Positions 1-12,012 of a stretch of DNA of 64,000 nucleotides are shown here, one piece after another (position 1 is the first letter of the stretch; every line of letters begins with the position of its first letter). The notes below the pieces were generated by a model. That model was not told the origin of the DNA and searched no databases. It worked only from the letters and a program-made list of their open reading frames with translations. The DNA comes from Solanum dulcamara. Lineage: Eukaryota > Streptophyta > Magnoliopsida > Solanales > Solanaceae. The stretch covers positions 34,777,246 through 34,841,245 of the forward strand of contig NC_077241.1 in NCBI RefSeq assembly GCF_947179165.1, given 5' to 3'. The position numbers and the translations under genes were made by a program.

Positions 1-2662
1 ATATACCATCATATCATCATGTCGTTATCTTATTTTATCATATATATTACTTCATCATGTCATCGTATATGGCCTCATATCATCGTATACGGCATAATCT
101 TGTCGTATATATCATCATATTTCATTCGATCCATTATAGGGCTCGGGGTCATAATTGTATCACTATATTTTCACATGCATGGCTACATAAGGTATCTATC
201 CCTTTAGTAAGGGACTCGGTGAAGGGAGTGGTGTACGTCTATAGCGTACCATCATCATATATACATACCATACTCGGCCCTCTAGGGAGGGACTCGGTAT
301 TCCTTCCTTATTTCGCCATACATACCATCACACACGTACCATTATCTTACAACACATACTCATATCACAAACGGCCTGAGACTCGATGAATAATCATATC
401 GTCATAATATATTACCATGCCTCACGTATGGAATCATATCCTCATACATGGAACTATATGTACTTAGCTCAGGACTCAGTGAAAGAAATAGTAAAGCTGC
501 ACCCGATATAATATTCAGCCCATCGTGGGATGAGAAGAAAAAAAGGTTACAATATGCACGAATAGAGTAGTGAGAAACCATATGCAATTAAGTCACCCTT
601 TGAAACTCAATGAAACAACTACGTGAACCATCACCTAAAGACCAGGGAAGCAATTATTTGAAGTGCCCTTTAGATTTCATTAGGAATTACATCAATTGGG
701 GCCTCAGGAATCACAGACATGCATCAAGACAATACCACATAGCTTATGCAAGAAAAGACACAACTTATGTAATCAGAAACATTTATCGATGTAGAGCCTT
801 TAGGAAGAGGAGCTGGCATCTCCACTTACTATTCACTATATAGAAGGCTTGAGAATAGTAGTTTAACTACTTTTAGACTTTTAATGTTCAGAAGTGACTA
901 CAAGTCATGAGTTATACACGGAGCTCATAATTGGAATTACCTCTGAAGACATATCATATATCATTTCACTTATAATTAAACCTTTCCAAAGGAAAGAAGA
1001 GATAGGCTTTACATGTACTACTTTTCATCACATAGAAGATTTAAATGCAATAACTCAGCTATTGCAGGAGTTCTAACATCAAGAAGTGGAAAAGACTTAT
1101 GAATCATACTTGGAGTTTTATGAGTGGAATTATCCTCACATTTCATATACATATCAATCATAATTTACATCTAACACATGCCAAAGAAAAAAAGGGATAG
1201 CGTCACATACCTGTTATGGATTAATAGCATTCAAACTCACTTCGGTACTCCTTTAACGTATTTAACATGAAAGGGATACTAATGTTAGCAACCTTCTACC
1301 TTCCAGCTTCTAAATCCACAACCTAGCACCTATAGGAATCAATTCCTTATTCGTCTTTCTCGACTAGTCTCGACTACTCTATTAGTTAGTTAAGGAGTTA
1401 ACGGAAATGGGCAATATCTCTCCTATAACTTGCCCTATCTGAACTTTAAATTTAACCCCCAAACCTTATTATCCAACCAACAACAAAAATAATCATCATA
1501 TATACAAGTAAACCACTTCAACATTACACAACACAAACTCCAAACAACTCGCTTAAAACTACGATACCAAAATAGGGTATTTAATCTCTATTTCATAAAA
1601 CCTTTAACCACACAAATCGGAGGGTTATGTGGATGAAAACAGAAGCTACCACACCCATTTTGGAACGTGTTCCATCCCTTCAACACACAATAAAACCATC
1701 TCCAACAACAACATCACACAACTTTAATTCAACTAGAATGGCTCCAATTTACTTTATTTCTAATGCTAAGCATACTTATGCAATTTTCTTACTTCCAGCT
1801 CCGTTTAAGACATGTAATATATTCCATAACAACATTATTAACTCCACTTTGAAAGGGAAGGCCTTACCTTATCCAAAACTTGCCAAGATTCGCTAAAACT
1901 AGCCTCGGAAGTTCCTTAACATGCTGAAAGTTAGCGGATTGTTTGCGTCACTTCTTTTCTTCCCTAAATAATTAATTCACGTTATTAAAAACCTTTATGT
2001 GATTGAGTAAAATCTTAGATAATTAATTTACGAAGAGGAATCATAGGTCACACCTTAATCTTAGCCAAGCCGTGGCTACTCTCTCTTCTCCTCAACAATT
2101 TTCTCTCAATTCTTTCAACTTAAGGATGCTGAAAAATGAGAGATTAGTCATAAGATAAGGGTATATACCTTTGTTTGGAGATTGACACATTGCAACCCCC
2201 TAGGGGTGACATATGGCAGCCCCTAGGGCGCCACCTCATGCCATGCCTCCAATCCTTGGCTGCCATATGGCAGCATGGGGTCCACCCAAGTAGGTGCATC
2301 ACCTACTTGTTTCTGAGTAGGTGTTATGCCTCCTTCTGCCTCTTCCATGGGTTCATAATCTCGTCTTACTTTAAGAACCTATGTAATCCTTGATACATAA
2401 GCTCGGCATGTACTCAAGTATCTTATTTATGTAAGATTTCCAAGTTGGTATCTTACGCAAGTAAATTGAGTCCTACGACTCATTACTCAACCTCCAACTC
2501 CTTCCGGATTCTCATAACTCTATTTCCAACCTTCACTATTATGGGGCATTACATCCTCCATTTGTTAGACTTATTTGGTAACATTATAGATAATGTGGAT
2601 CATATAATAGCTTTAGAGAAGCTAGATAGGTATTCCCATATACCAAAATGCGAGGCATAACA
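1..2662 (-). mobile_element. Large solo LTR, window-truncated (family L)
   Basis: Non-coding. It is colinear with 22,011-24,500 and with the reverse complement of 18,581-22,005. Shared landmarks include the hairpin units ending in GGGACTCGGTG near 205 and 280, the phrase around 1,600-1,690, the CATATGGCAG block near 2,210-2,280, and the terminal block at 2,370-2,662. The right edge reads ...GCATAACA, which in minus orientation is the LTR start (TGTTATGCC, against TGTTACACC in the other copies). Directly after it the gag leader of Element 1 starts, so this copy was inserted there. The left edge is outside the window, so the target duplication (expected AATCT) cannot be tested. Short ORFs inside it are judged to be noise. 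Confidence 0.75.
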
Positions 2663-2701
2663 AATCTGGAGTTCTGAACCACCATTACTATACTAGCCTG
2701 A

Positions 2702-3663
2702 GTGGTGACCAACAAATGTGTTGTGACTCCTCCTAATGTTCCTACTCCAGCCTTAAGAGTAAGGTATTTTGCACAAATGAATCCTCCAAAGTTTTATGGC
2801 TCAAAAATTGATGAGGATCCTCAAGAGTTCATTGATGAGGTCTACAAAATAGTGAGTATTATGGGGGTGACTTCAGAAGAAAAAGTGGAGTTGGCGGCTT
2901 ACCAACTTAAGGGTGTTGCTCAAATATGGTACACTCAATGGAAGTTGGAGAGGGTGGATGAAGGTTCTATTGAATGGAAAGCTTTCAAACTTGCGTTTCT
3001 TGATCACTTTTTCCCTCTTGAGTTAAGGGAGGCTAAGGTGTTGGAGTTCATAAATCTTTGACAAGAAAATATGGGGATGAAGAATTATGACCTCAAGTTT
3101 ACTAAGCTATCCAAGTATGCTCCTTCAATGGTTGCCAATCTACATGCCCGAATGAGTAAATTCATATAGGAGGTGTCCGACTTGGTTGATAAAGAATGTT
3201 GCACTGCTATGCTGATTAAGGAGATGGATATATCTTGGCTTTTGACTTTTGCCAAACAAATTGAAGGAGACAAGCTCAAGGAAATAAGGATGAGGGATTC
3301 TAAGAGGGCCAGGTATGAAGGTGGGTTCTCCAATGTTAGGACCGTTGGTAGTAGTGGATGCTCTCATTAAGGCCAAAGCTTGGGGAAGAAGTTTGATAAG
3401 TATAGGGTACCATACCCTAAAGCTCAAGGAGAAGGAGGTGTAAATTCTAGTAACCCTTTTTTTCCTAAGTGTCCAAAGTGTGGAAAGCATCATGGAGGAA
3501 AGTGCTTGACGGGAACGGGTGCTTGCTATAGATATGGCAAGATGGGTTATAAGCTATCCGAGTGTCCTCTTATTATAAACAAGGGTGGAGAAGGTCGTCC
3601 TCTAGGAGACCAAGTGCAACAAGACGCCCAAGCTCAACCTAAGGGTGGACAATGCAACAACTG
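2702..3663 (+). pseudogene. Gag (capsid and zinc knuckles) of Element 1, decayed
   Basis: The capsid part (2,702-3,061) contains the typical gypsy gag stretches DPQEFIDEVYKIV and AAYQLKGVAQIWY. It is followed by stops near 3,060, 3,167 and 3,368 within an otherwise continuous frame. The nucleocapsid part has a first cysteine cluster CPKCGKHHGGKC and then a knuckle reading CYRYGKMGYKLSEC. In the family this second motif is CxxC-x4-H-x4-C; here the second Cys and the His are both replaced by Tyr, so zinc binding should be lost. Neighbours are the family L LTR upstream and the protease downstream. Confidence 0.88.
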
Positions 3664-3699
3664 ATTATATACTCTTCATGCTAGATAAGAGGTTGATGA

Positions 3700-4085
3700 G
3701 GCTCCCGATGTGGTCACGGGTATTTTACGAGTCTTTAACTTTGATGTTTATGCATTGCTTGATCCGGGTGCCAACTTATCTTTTATTACTCCTTATATTT
3801 CTATGAGATTTGATGGGTGACCGAGGTGTTAATAGAACCCTTTTCAGTTTATACTCCCCATTGGTGATTCGGTATTAGCTAAGAGGGCTTATAAAAATTG
3901 TCGTGTATGGGTCTTTGACAGATTTATTCCATGTGACCTTTTTGAACTTGATATGGCTGATTTTGACATCATTCTTGGTATCGATTAGTTACACGTCGCT
4001 TATGCATCCATATGTTATAGGACTTGTGTGGTTAAGTTTCACTTTCCTAATGAGCCTATTCTTGAATGGAAGGGTAATGATTTAG
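3700..4085 (+). pseudogene. Retropepsin-like protease of Element 1, inactive
   Basis: After the zinc knuckle the frame reads ILRVFNFDVYALLDPGANLSFIT, the gypsy aspartic protease flap and active-site region. The family has DSG at the active site; this copy has DPG, and a downstream frameshift near 3,830 and a stop near 3,987 also break it. The C-terminal landmark [15 protein letters not shown] is preserved in the next frame. Known role in the family: cleavage of the Gag-Pol polyprotein. This copy cannot do that. Confidence 0.8.
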
Positions 4086-5480
4086 TGGTTAAGGGTCTAT
4101 TAATCTCATGCATTAAGGCCCAAAAAATAATTTCCAAAGGGTGCATTTATCATATTGTGCGAGTTAGGGACATCGATTCTAAAACTCCTACTCTTAAGTC
4201 AGTCCCTATAGTTAATGAGTTCTTTGATGTGTTTCTCAATGATTTTCCCAGTATTCCTCCCGAAAGGAAAATTGACATTGGCATAGATTTCCTTCCCGAT
4301 ACCCAGCCTATTTCGATTCCTTCTTATTGTATGGCTCCGATGGAATTATGGAGTTGAAGGAACAATTGAAGGATTTTTTGGATAAGGGTTTTATAAGACC
4401 GAATATTTCACCATGGGATGTTCCCATGTTATTTGTTAGGAAGAAGAATAGGTCACTCCAAAAGTGTATAGACTACCGTCAATTGAATAAGGTTACCATA
4501 AAGTATGGTCATTATGAATTTGTAGTAATGTCATTTGGTTTGACTAATGCTCCCTCTATATTCATGGATTTGATGAATCAAATTTTTAACCATATTTGGA
4601 CGTGTTTGTAGTGCTATTCATTGATGATATCTTAATTTATTCTCGAAATGAGGAAGATCATATGGGTCACTTGAGGATTGTCTTGCAAACATTAAGAGAC
4701 AACCAATTATTTGCTAAATTTAGTAAGTGCGAATTTTGGCTAAGGGAGGTTGCATTTCTTTGCCATGTGGTGTACGGTGATAGGATTAAAGTAGATGCAA
4801 AGAAAATGGAGGCGGTTAAAAATTGGCCTAGACCATTCTCTTCTTTGGACATTAGAAGCTTTTTGGGCTAAGTCGGATACTATAGAAGGTTTGTTGAAAG
4901 GTTCTCATCTATTGCTTCGCCATTAACTAAGTTGACACAAAAAAGGCAAAATTCTAATGGTCGGAAGAATATGAGAAAAGTTTCCAAATATTCAAGAATC
5001 GTCTTACGTCGGCTCCTATTTTGAGATTGCCTAAAGGTTCGGATGGGTTTGTTATTTATTATGATGCTTCGTGTGTTGTTTTTGGGTTGTGTCTTGATGC
5101 AACATGGTAAGGTTATAGCCTATGCCTCTAGACCACTTAAAGTGCATGAAACAAACTATCCAACCCATGATCTTGAACTTGCGGCGGTTGTGTTTCTGTT
5201 GAAAATTTGGTGTCATTATCTTTATGGGGTGCATATTGATGTGTTTACTGACCACAAAAAGCTTGCAATATGTGTTTAGTCAAAGATACTTGAAACGTAG
5301 GCAAAGGAGGTGGCTTGAACTCCTAAAATTCTATGACATGAGTGTATTGTACCATCCGGGTAAGGAAAGTATTGTAGCCAATGCCTTAGTCAATTATCTA
5401 TGGGTAGTGTTCCACATGTTGAGGAAGATAAAAGGGAATTGGTTAAAAAGGTCCATACATTGGCAAGTATAGGTGTGCGT
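4086..5480 (+). pseudogene. Reverse transcriptase and RNase H of Element 1, with RT motif A deleted
   Basis: RT landmarks are [13 protein letters not shown] (about 4,468), [14 protein letters not shown] (about 4,525) and the catalytic FIDD box (about 4,617). VTIK joins directly to YGHYEF, so the segment that carries the first catalytic Asp (KIDL, motif A) is missing; Element 2 keeps about 140 nt at this place. RNase H follows, with [10 protein letters not shown], a [20 protein letters not shown] stretch (5,110-5,170) and VFTDHKKL near 5,250. A stop at about 4,870, and frame changes near 4,610 and 5,275, interrupt it. Confidence 0.88.
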
Positions 5481-6965
5481 TTGGTTGATTCCAATGATGC
5501 AGGCATTCTTATACATAATAGTTCAGAATTATCTCTTGTAGCAGACGTTAAGGATAAATAAGACAATGATTCAATTTTGATCAAATTGAAGAAGTCGGTT
5601 GCCAAAATATCCATTGAGGCTTTCTCCCTAGGAGAAGATGGGGTACTACGTTACCAAGGTCATTTGTGTGTTCCAAATGTTCATGAATTAAGAGAGTTGA
5701 TATGAATGAGGCCTATAGTTCTCGATATTCAATTCATCAAGGATCCACCAACATGTATCGTGACTTGAGGGAAGTGTATTGGTGGAATGGCATGAAGAAG
5801 GACATAATGGAGTTTGTAGCTAAGTGTCTAAATTGTCAACAAGTGAAAGTTGAACATCAAAGGCCATGAGGTCTAGCTCAAGAAATCGAAATTCCTACAT
5901 GGAAATGGGAAGATGTGAATATGGACTTTGTCACAAGTTTGCGACGTACTAGAAGACAACATGATTCTATTTGGGTCATTGTGGACCAAATGACCAAATC
6001 GGCATATTTTCTACCGGTCAATACTTCTTATGGTGTCGAAGACTATGCTAAATTATACATTCGTGAACATGTGAAACTTCATGGTGTTCCTTTGTCGATT
6101 ATATTAGATAGAGGTACTCAATTCAGTTCATATTTTTGGAAGTCATTTCAGAAAGGTCTTGGTACTAAAGTAAAGTTAAGTACCTCTTTCCATCCTCAAA
6201 CTGATGGATAACCTAAAAGAACAATTCAAACCTTGGAGGATATGTTAAGGGCATGTGTGATTGATCTTAGAGGAAGTTGGGATGACCATTTGCCATTGAT
6301 TGAGTTTTCCTACAATAATAGTTACCACTCTAGCATCCAAATGGCTCCTTTTGAAGCCTTGTATGGGAGAAGATGTAGGTCTCCAGAGGAGTGATTTGAA
6401 GTAGGTGAAATGCCATTGGTTTGTCCAGATTTGGTAATTGATGCAATGGATAAAGCAAGGCTCATAAGAGAAAGATTAAAAATGGCTCAAAGTCGTAAAA
6501 ATTCCTATTCGTACACTAGGAAGAGAGATCTTGAATTTGATGTGGATGATATGGTGTATTTGAAGATTTCACCTATGAAAAGGGTAATGCAGTTTAGTAA
6601 GAAAGAGAAGTTGAGCCCTAGATTTATAGGACCCTATAGGATATTGAAGCGCATTGGAAAAGTAGCATATGAGTTAGACATGCCACTTGAGTTGGCTTTG
6701 TTTCATCCGGTATTTCACGTGTCAATGTTGAGGAAGTTTGTGGGTGATCCAAATTCTATTGTGCCAATGGAGAATGTAAGTATTGAAGAGAATTTGACAT
6801 ATGAGGATGTCCCGATTGAGATTTTAGACCGGCAAGTGAAGAGGTTAAGAAATAAAGAGGTTGCATCCGTCAAAGTGTTATGAAGGAATCAACAAGTAGA
6901 GAGTACTATGTGGGAAGTGGAATCAGACATAATAAAGTGTTATCCGTATCTCTTTTCTTTCACTC
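5481..6965 (+). pseudogene. Integrase and chromodomain-like tail of Element 1
   Basis: The HHCC zinc-binding part is at about 5,690-5,850 (WWNGMKKDI...CLNCQQVK). The DDE core starts at 5,915 (NMDFVTSLRRTRR, VIVDQMTKSAYF, LDRGTQFSS). The third catalytic residue, a Glu in the family motif [10 protein letters not shown], reads Lys here ([10 protein letters not shown]), and the codon three residues upstream is a stop. The C-terminal domain (LSPRFIGPYRILKRIG, FHPVFHVSMLRKFVGDP) is intact, followed by the Tekay-type tail, in which a conserved Trp codon has become TGA at 6,881-6,883. Confidence 0.88.
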
Positions 6966-7210
6966 GAGCCTAAAGGTACTAAATTTTTCATGATTAAATC
7001 AATTAAACTCCTATATTTCAGTTCCATATGTCATTCATATGAATGCATGATTCATGAAAATGATTTTTTCTAAAGGACTATGTCTTATTTTAACTATGAA
7101 GCTTACATGTTCTATGCATCTTTCAAAGTGTCCTCATAATGATGTTGGGTTGTTAGTCATTTTTCCATGTCCTTCCAATATTAGTTGAATCTCATTCGAG
7201 GACGAATCTT

Positions 7211-7226
7211 CCAAAGGGGGAGATAT
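7211..7226 (+). other. Polypurine tract of Element 1
   Basis: The run CCAAAGGGGGAGATAT sits immediately before the LTR start TGTAACATCC. In LTR retrotransposons this is the primer site for plus-strand DNA synthesis. Confidence 0.85.
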
Positions 7227-9283
7227 TGTAACATCCCTCAAAAATGCTCACAAGTGCCTTAAGAAATGCCTTGGGATTACGCCGCTCATATAACGCCTTA
7301 TCATTAATCTTTTTGGAAATCTGAGTTCAGAATATCGATTAGGGAGTCAAAACCTAAAAAACATATAGTTTCGGTGGATTTTTAGGAGCCGTAGATCCAA
7401 AGACAGAATTCTCAAAAACCTGTACAAAATGAATAGGTCCACGACAAGTCTGCATCACGGACCTGGCAAGGGTTCTCTAGCCGAGTTGGATTTTTAGTAA
7501 GGACATTTTAGACTTTTCCCAAATTGTTAGCTAATGAACCTAGACTTGTTTAGGACCTAATTCAACTCAATAAATTAAGATAAATCTCTAATTCTATTCA
7601 TTCTTCTACAATTCACCTACTCAAATATTTCTCTCTCTACAAAAGACTCTCAAGGCCACCATTGAAGACTTCAAGTAAATTCACTCAAGCTCTCAATCAA
7701 AACTATCAAGTTCTTTCAAATTATTTGTTGTTCTCACTCAAGGTATGTAGGTATTGATTCATGGATCCTTCCATCCATGAAGCTCAATCAATTTCTCAAA
7801 GCTTTCTATCAAATTAAAGTTTGGTATTTCATGAGTTTTATGATCTCTATTCCTATTGCATGAATTTTGATTCAAAGTATGATCATGAGTCTATTTTGAT
7901 ATAAATTGATGGTTATTGCATTGAATTGAAGAGTCTTCCCATGAATTCTCATATTTTGATTTCTAGGGTTCATGATGAAAATTATGAGTATTTTCAATTA
8001 TACTTCCTAATGATATTATCTATATGAATTATGTATGTGCTGATATAAAGTATATGATTATACATGTTTTCAAGTCAATTACATAATTTTCAAATCAATT
8101 GATCATGCATTCATTGCTTACCTAAATTTAAAGTATAAGCTATGATCATGAATTTTCAAGTATGAATTATAATTATATGTTTCAATTATGATCATGGACT
8201 ATAAGTATGTTTTGAAGGATGATTTTCTTGCAACTTATGATGTAAGGTGACTTAGGACCCTATGTGGTGACCTAAGGCCAAACGAGATGAATTATGCAAT
8301 AATGATTGTAATGATAAAAGTACAATTCTCACATTACAAATATGTTATGAAAATGAGCTACTCCATGATTTCAAACCTATGATAATGACTATAATATATG
8401 AGATTATAATTTCTATGCCATGTATGTATTCCGTGGGATTTGACTTAGCACCGAATGTAGACTTGAAGTGTGGGCTCGAAGTACAGGGTCCTTATACAAA
8501 GTCTTTTGTCTCATAACTATGTGCCACCGTAGGATTGCACATATAGCATGTGCATGATCCGCTTAGCGGGTAGAGTTTACCTCTGCAAGTACATTCCCTT
8601 TTTTCTTCGTTGTATGGGGAGACAATGGAATTCCATGTTATAGATCGCATGGTTTTATTGTCGATTATGATTTCTATCCCACATATGTATGATCTCTTAT
8701 GTATGCTATGATTTTAAATTATGTTTTTTAAATGCTTTGGTCAATATGATTTTCTCATGTCTTTACTTACCTCATCTTACCATGTGATTTGCTTGACCAT
8801 TGCATTTCATGATTTACGTTGCATGTCACACCCACATATTTAGTACATTCCAATGTACTAATGCATATTTATTTCCTACATTGTCTTATAATGTAGGGAT
8901 CGAGGTTGAAGATCACACTCATCTACGTGGCTAGTTAAGCTTTCCCATCCAGCGGTTGTTGTGAGTCCTTATTTATCGAGGACTAGTTATAGAGTTAGTT
9001 ATTATTTTCAAAGACTTTTTCTATGTTTCATATTGAGGGTGAGCTTGGGACATGTCTTAGCCCCCGCCCATATTCATGAGTAGAGGCATCTAGTTGGATA
9101 AATGTTTTGAGATTATGTTGTCATGTGTCATTCTTAAATTTCTATTCATGATTTAGATCTCTTATGATGTTTCTGCTTTTGCTTTACCTTATGAATGCTT
9201 GTGATATGTACAAGAGGCTTGGTTGGAGCCCTTCGGGGTTTCAATCACTATGTTACAACTAGGCCCTAGGTCGGGTTGTGACA
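7227..9283 (+). repeat. 3' LTR of Element 1 (2,057 bp)
   Basis: It begins TGTAACATCC right after the polypurine tract and ends GTCGGGTTGTGACA, so it has TG...CA ends. Immediately downstream, sequence from 9,284 is the interior of Element 2's LTR. No open reading frame is supported. Confidence 0.88.
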
Positions 9284-10433
9284 AGATAACATAGGAATAG
9301 CTCATCTATCAACTTCATCATGAATGTTTGACGAAATTTCATCACAACCTTTAACTTTTTTAATATGATTGTGCAAGAATGGTGGTTATTGCACTATAAC
9401 TTATTTGCTTATAGTATCATTGAAACATCATTTATAAATTCTTGCTTAAATCATCTTTGAACATCATTCATAAAGCTTTCATTGAAATACTTTGAAAATC
9501 ATGATCATAGCTCATAAATAATGCTTAAAACTAGCATATAGCATCGGTCTTTGCAATCCATCATGAAATCATGCAACATAATGTGAATTATGCATAATTT
9601 AATCAATAATCATAATATATATCATGAGTAAGAAGACCCAATCCAAATCATAAAATTAGGGTTTTTAGAATAAGAAATCATAAGAGATTTTCAGAAGAAA
9701 TCTTTGGAATTCCATGGGTGAAAGGGCCCAGGATGAATTCCCACATACCTTGACCTTTAGAAGCCCTAAATTACAGAAAATTAAAGCTTGACCTTGAAGA
9801 AATCCTTAGAATTTTCTTAAGGAAGAAGGAGACCTTGAGAGCACACATTTAGAGAGTAGATTTTGATTTAGAGTGTTAGGTTGAGAATTAGAGGGTTAGG
9901 AAGGGTTATGGTAGTTAATAGGTTATAATACACTCTCACAAACTATCCACATTCATTAATAAAAACATAAGGAAAGACCAAAATGGCCCCAGCTTAAACT
10001 GGATTTGGACACCTAGATAGACCTCCATCACGGCTCGTGAATCCCAATATGGGTCGTGGTGATAATCGTGAACTGGAGAGGGATATTGAACTTGGGAGAG
10101 GCTTCCACCTTGGAGGGCACCAGAGTCCTTCAATGGAACTATGGTCTATGGCCCCTATCGTGGTCCTCACAGGGACTTGGAGTCTTGGGGACTCAACTCA
10201 ATAAAAGGGACTACGATCTGTGGTGCTCACCATGATCCATGGTCCCACTCATAAACCTATCCCTTGGCTTCATATAAATACCAAGGCAGTTCTCCTTAGG
10301 TGGTAGTGAGAGGTATGGCCAGTGATGGCTTTCATGGTGATTGTCTGGTGACAAAAAGTTGAGTTTTCTACGAGAACATCCTTTGAACCTCAATTTTCTA
10401 ACTTTCTAACTTTCCAACTTTCGAAGCCTTTCA
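9284..10433 (-). repeat. 3' LTR of Element 2, truncated by the Element 1 insertion
   Basis: Reading leftward from 10,433 it starts TGAAAGGCTTCG and is preceded by a purine run (revcomp of 10,434-10,449, CCCAATGGGGAGATAT). It matches 31,303-32,384 in the same orientation. It stops abruptly at 9,284 where the 3' LTR of Element 1 ends; the remainder should lie left of the window. Confidence 0.82.
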
Positions 10434-10679
10434 ATATCTCCCCATTGGGAACATTCATCCTCAAAATGGACTCAAACTATAATGAATAGAATAAGAAAAG
10501 AACATAACAGCCCAAAAAGAATACAAACCATCTCAAAAGTGCATAAAACATGAAATATTCAATCTCAAGCTAAAACATGACTTTAAAACTCTTTTCATGA
10601 ACATGAATGCATATGAAAATATGGGAATAACTGAAACACATGGTTTGGGCTAAATAGATCATGAAGAAACTAGATACCT
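10434..10679 (-). other. Element 2 polypurine tract and 3' untranslated stretch
   Basis: Contains the polypurine tract next to the LTR and then AT-rich spacer up to the end of the pol frame. No gene seen. Confidence 0.6.
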
Positions 10680-12012
10680 CAAATAGGTACAGAAGGAAAG
10701 ATATGAGCATATCGAGACATCATATCGTCTTCGGCTTCCTATGCTGCACCTTCAACTTCTTGGTTCCACCATAACAATTTAACTGAAGCTACTTCTTTGT
10801 TTCTCAATTTTCTAACTTGACGATCTGGAATTTCAACCTGAACTTCCTCATATGACAGATTTTCCTTCACAGCAATACTATCCAAAGGCACAATAAAGTT
10901 AGGATCACCAACAAACTTCCTCAACAAAGATACTTAGAAAACCGGATGCACTGATGCCAAATTAGAAGGCGAATCCAACACATATGCCACCTTGTCAATC
11001 CACCTCAAAACTTGATATAGTCCTGTATAGAGGGAACTAAGCTTCCCCTTCTGACCAAAATACATCACAACCTTCATGGGTTAAATTTTCAAGTTAACTC
11101 AATTATTAATCTCAAATTCAAGTTTCCTTCTCCTCACATTCGAATAGGACTTTTATAGACTATGGGTTGTCTTCAATCTTTCTATAATTAATCTCACCTT
11201 CTTCATAGCTTCATGTACCAACTAGGGTTCTATCAGGGCAACGTCACCCAAATCAAACCAATTAATAGGATACCTACACTTCCTACCATATAAGCAAACT
11301 CTATCAATGCAAAATAATCATCCTAATTACCTTTATAATCCATAACACAAGCTCTCAAAATCTTGTAGGGTCTGAATGGTACGCTCGACCTGACCATCTA
11401 TCTGTGTGTAAAAAACTGTACTAAGCTTCACTTGAGTACCAAGACCCTTTTGGAAAGATCTCCAAAACTAAGATGTAAATTGATTACCTTGGTCCAAAAT
11501 GATAGACAATTGGACACCATGTAGCTTAACTAACTCTCGGATATACAATTTAGCATAGTCCTCAGCTGAATATGAAGTCTTAATAGGAAGAAAATGAGTT
11601 GACTTAGTTATCCGGTCAACAAGAACCAAATCGAATCATGTTGCCTAGGAGTACAAGGTAAACCAGTAAAAGTCCATATTCAAGGGTTGCCACTTCCAAG
11701 TAGGAATCTCAATATCTTGAGCCAAACCTCCCAGTTTTTATGCTCAACCTTCACTTGTTAACAATTAGGACACTTAGCAATAAACTCTGAAATATCCCTC
11801 TTCATGTCATTCCACCAATACACTTCCCTCAAATCATGATACATCTTCATGGAACTCGGATGAATAGAATACCGCGAGCTATAAGCCTCGGTCAATATCA
11901 TTTCCCTCAAGCCATCAACATCAGGAACACATAATCGTCCTTGATACCTCAACACATCATCTCCCCCTTGAAATAAAGCCTCAATGGCATTTTTGGCAAC
12001 CGTCTTCTTCAA
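10680..12012 (-). pseudogene. Integrase and chromodomain-like tail of Element 2
   Basis: Reading leftward: the HHCC zinc region (HPSSMKMYHDLREVYWWNDM, then CPNC) lies at 11,758-12,012. The DDE core runs through about 11,230-11,690, with several frameshifts. The C-terminal domain ends in MLRKFVGDPNFIVPL (about 10,880-10,927), followed by the Tekay tail DRQVRKLRNKEVASVKLLWW. Unlike Element 1, the WW in that tail is preserved. A stop at 10,931-10,933 separates the C-terminal domain from the tail. Confidence 0.85.

Larger units (their letters stand above)
2663..9283 (+). mobile_element. Ty3/gypsy chromovirus, Element 1 (Tekay/Del-like), 5' end cut off
   Basis: Domains run Gag, protease, reverse transcriptase, RNase H, integrase, C-terminal chromodomain-like tail, polypurine tract and 3' LTR, the usual Ty3/gypsy order. 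The tail after integrase (DRQVKRLRNKEVASVKVL) matches the plant Tekay/Del chromovirus type. The 5' LTR and primer-binding site are missing because a family L LTR sits at 1-2,662. The 3' LTR ends inside the 3' LTR of Element 2, since sequence from 9,284 onward matches 31,303 onward. Element 1 is therefore nested in Element 2. Frames are broken by many stops, and part of the RT is deleted. Confidence 0.92.

Noticed and set aside
9936..10393. Minus ORFs of 60 and 65 codons
   Set aside because: They lie in the 3' LTR of Element 2 and recur only as LTR homology at 32,000-32,340, without shared frame.
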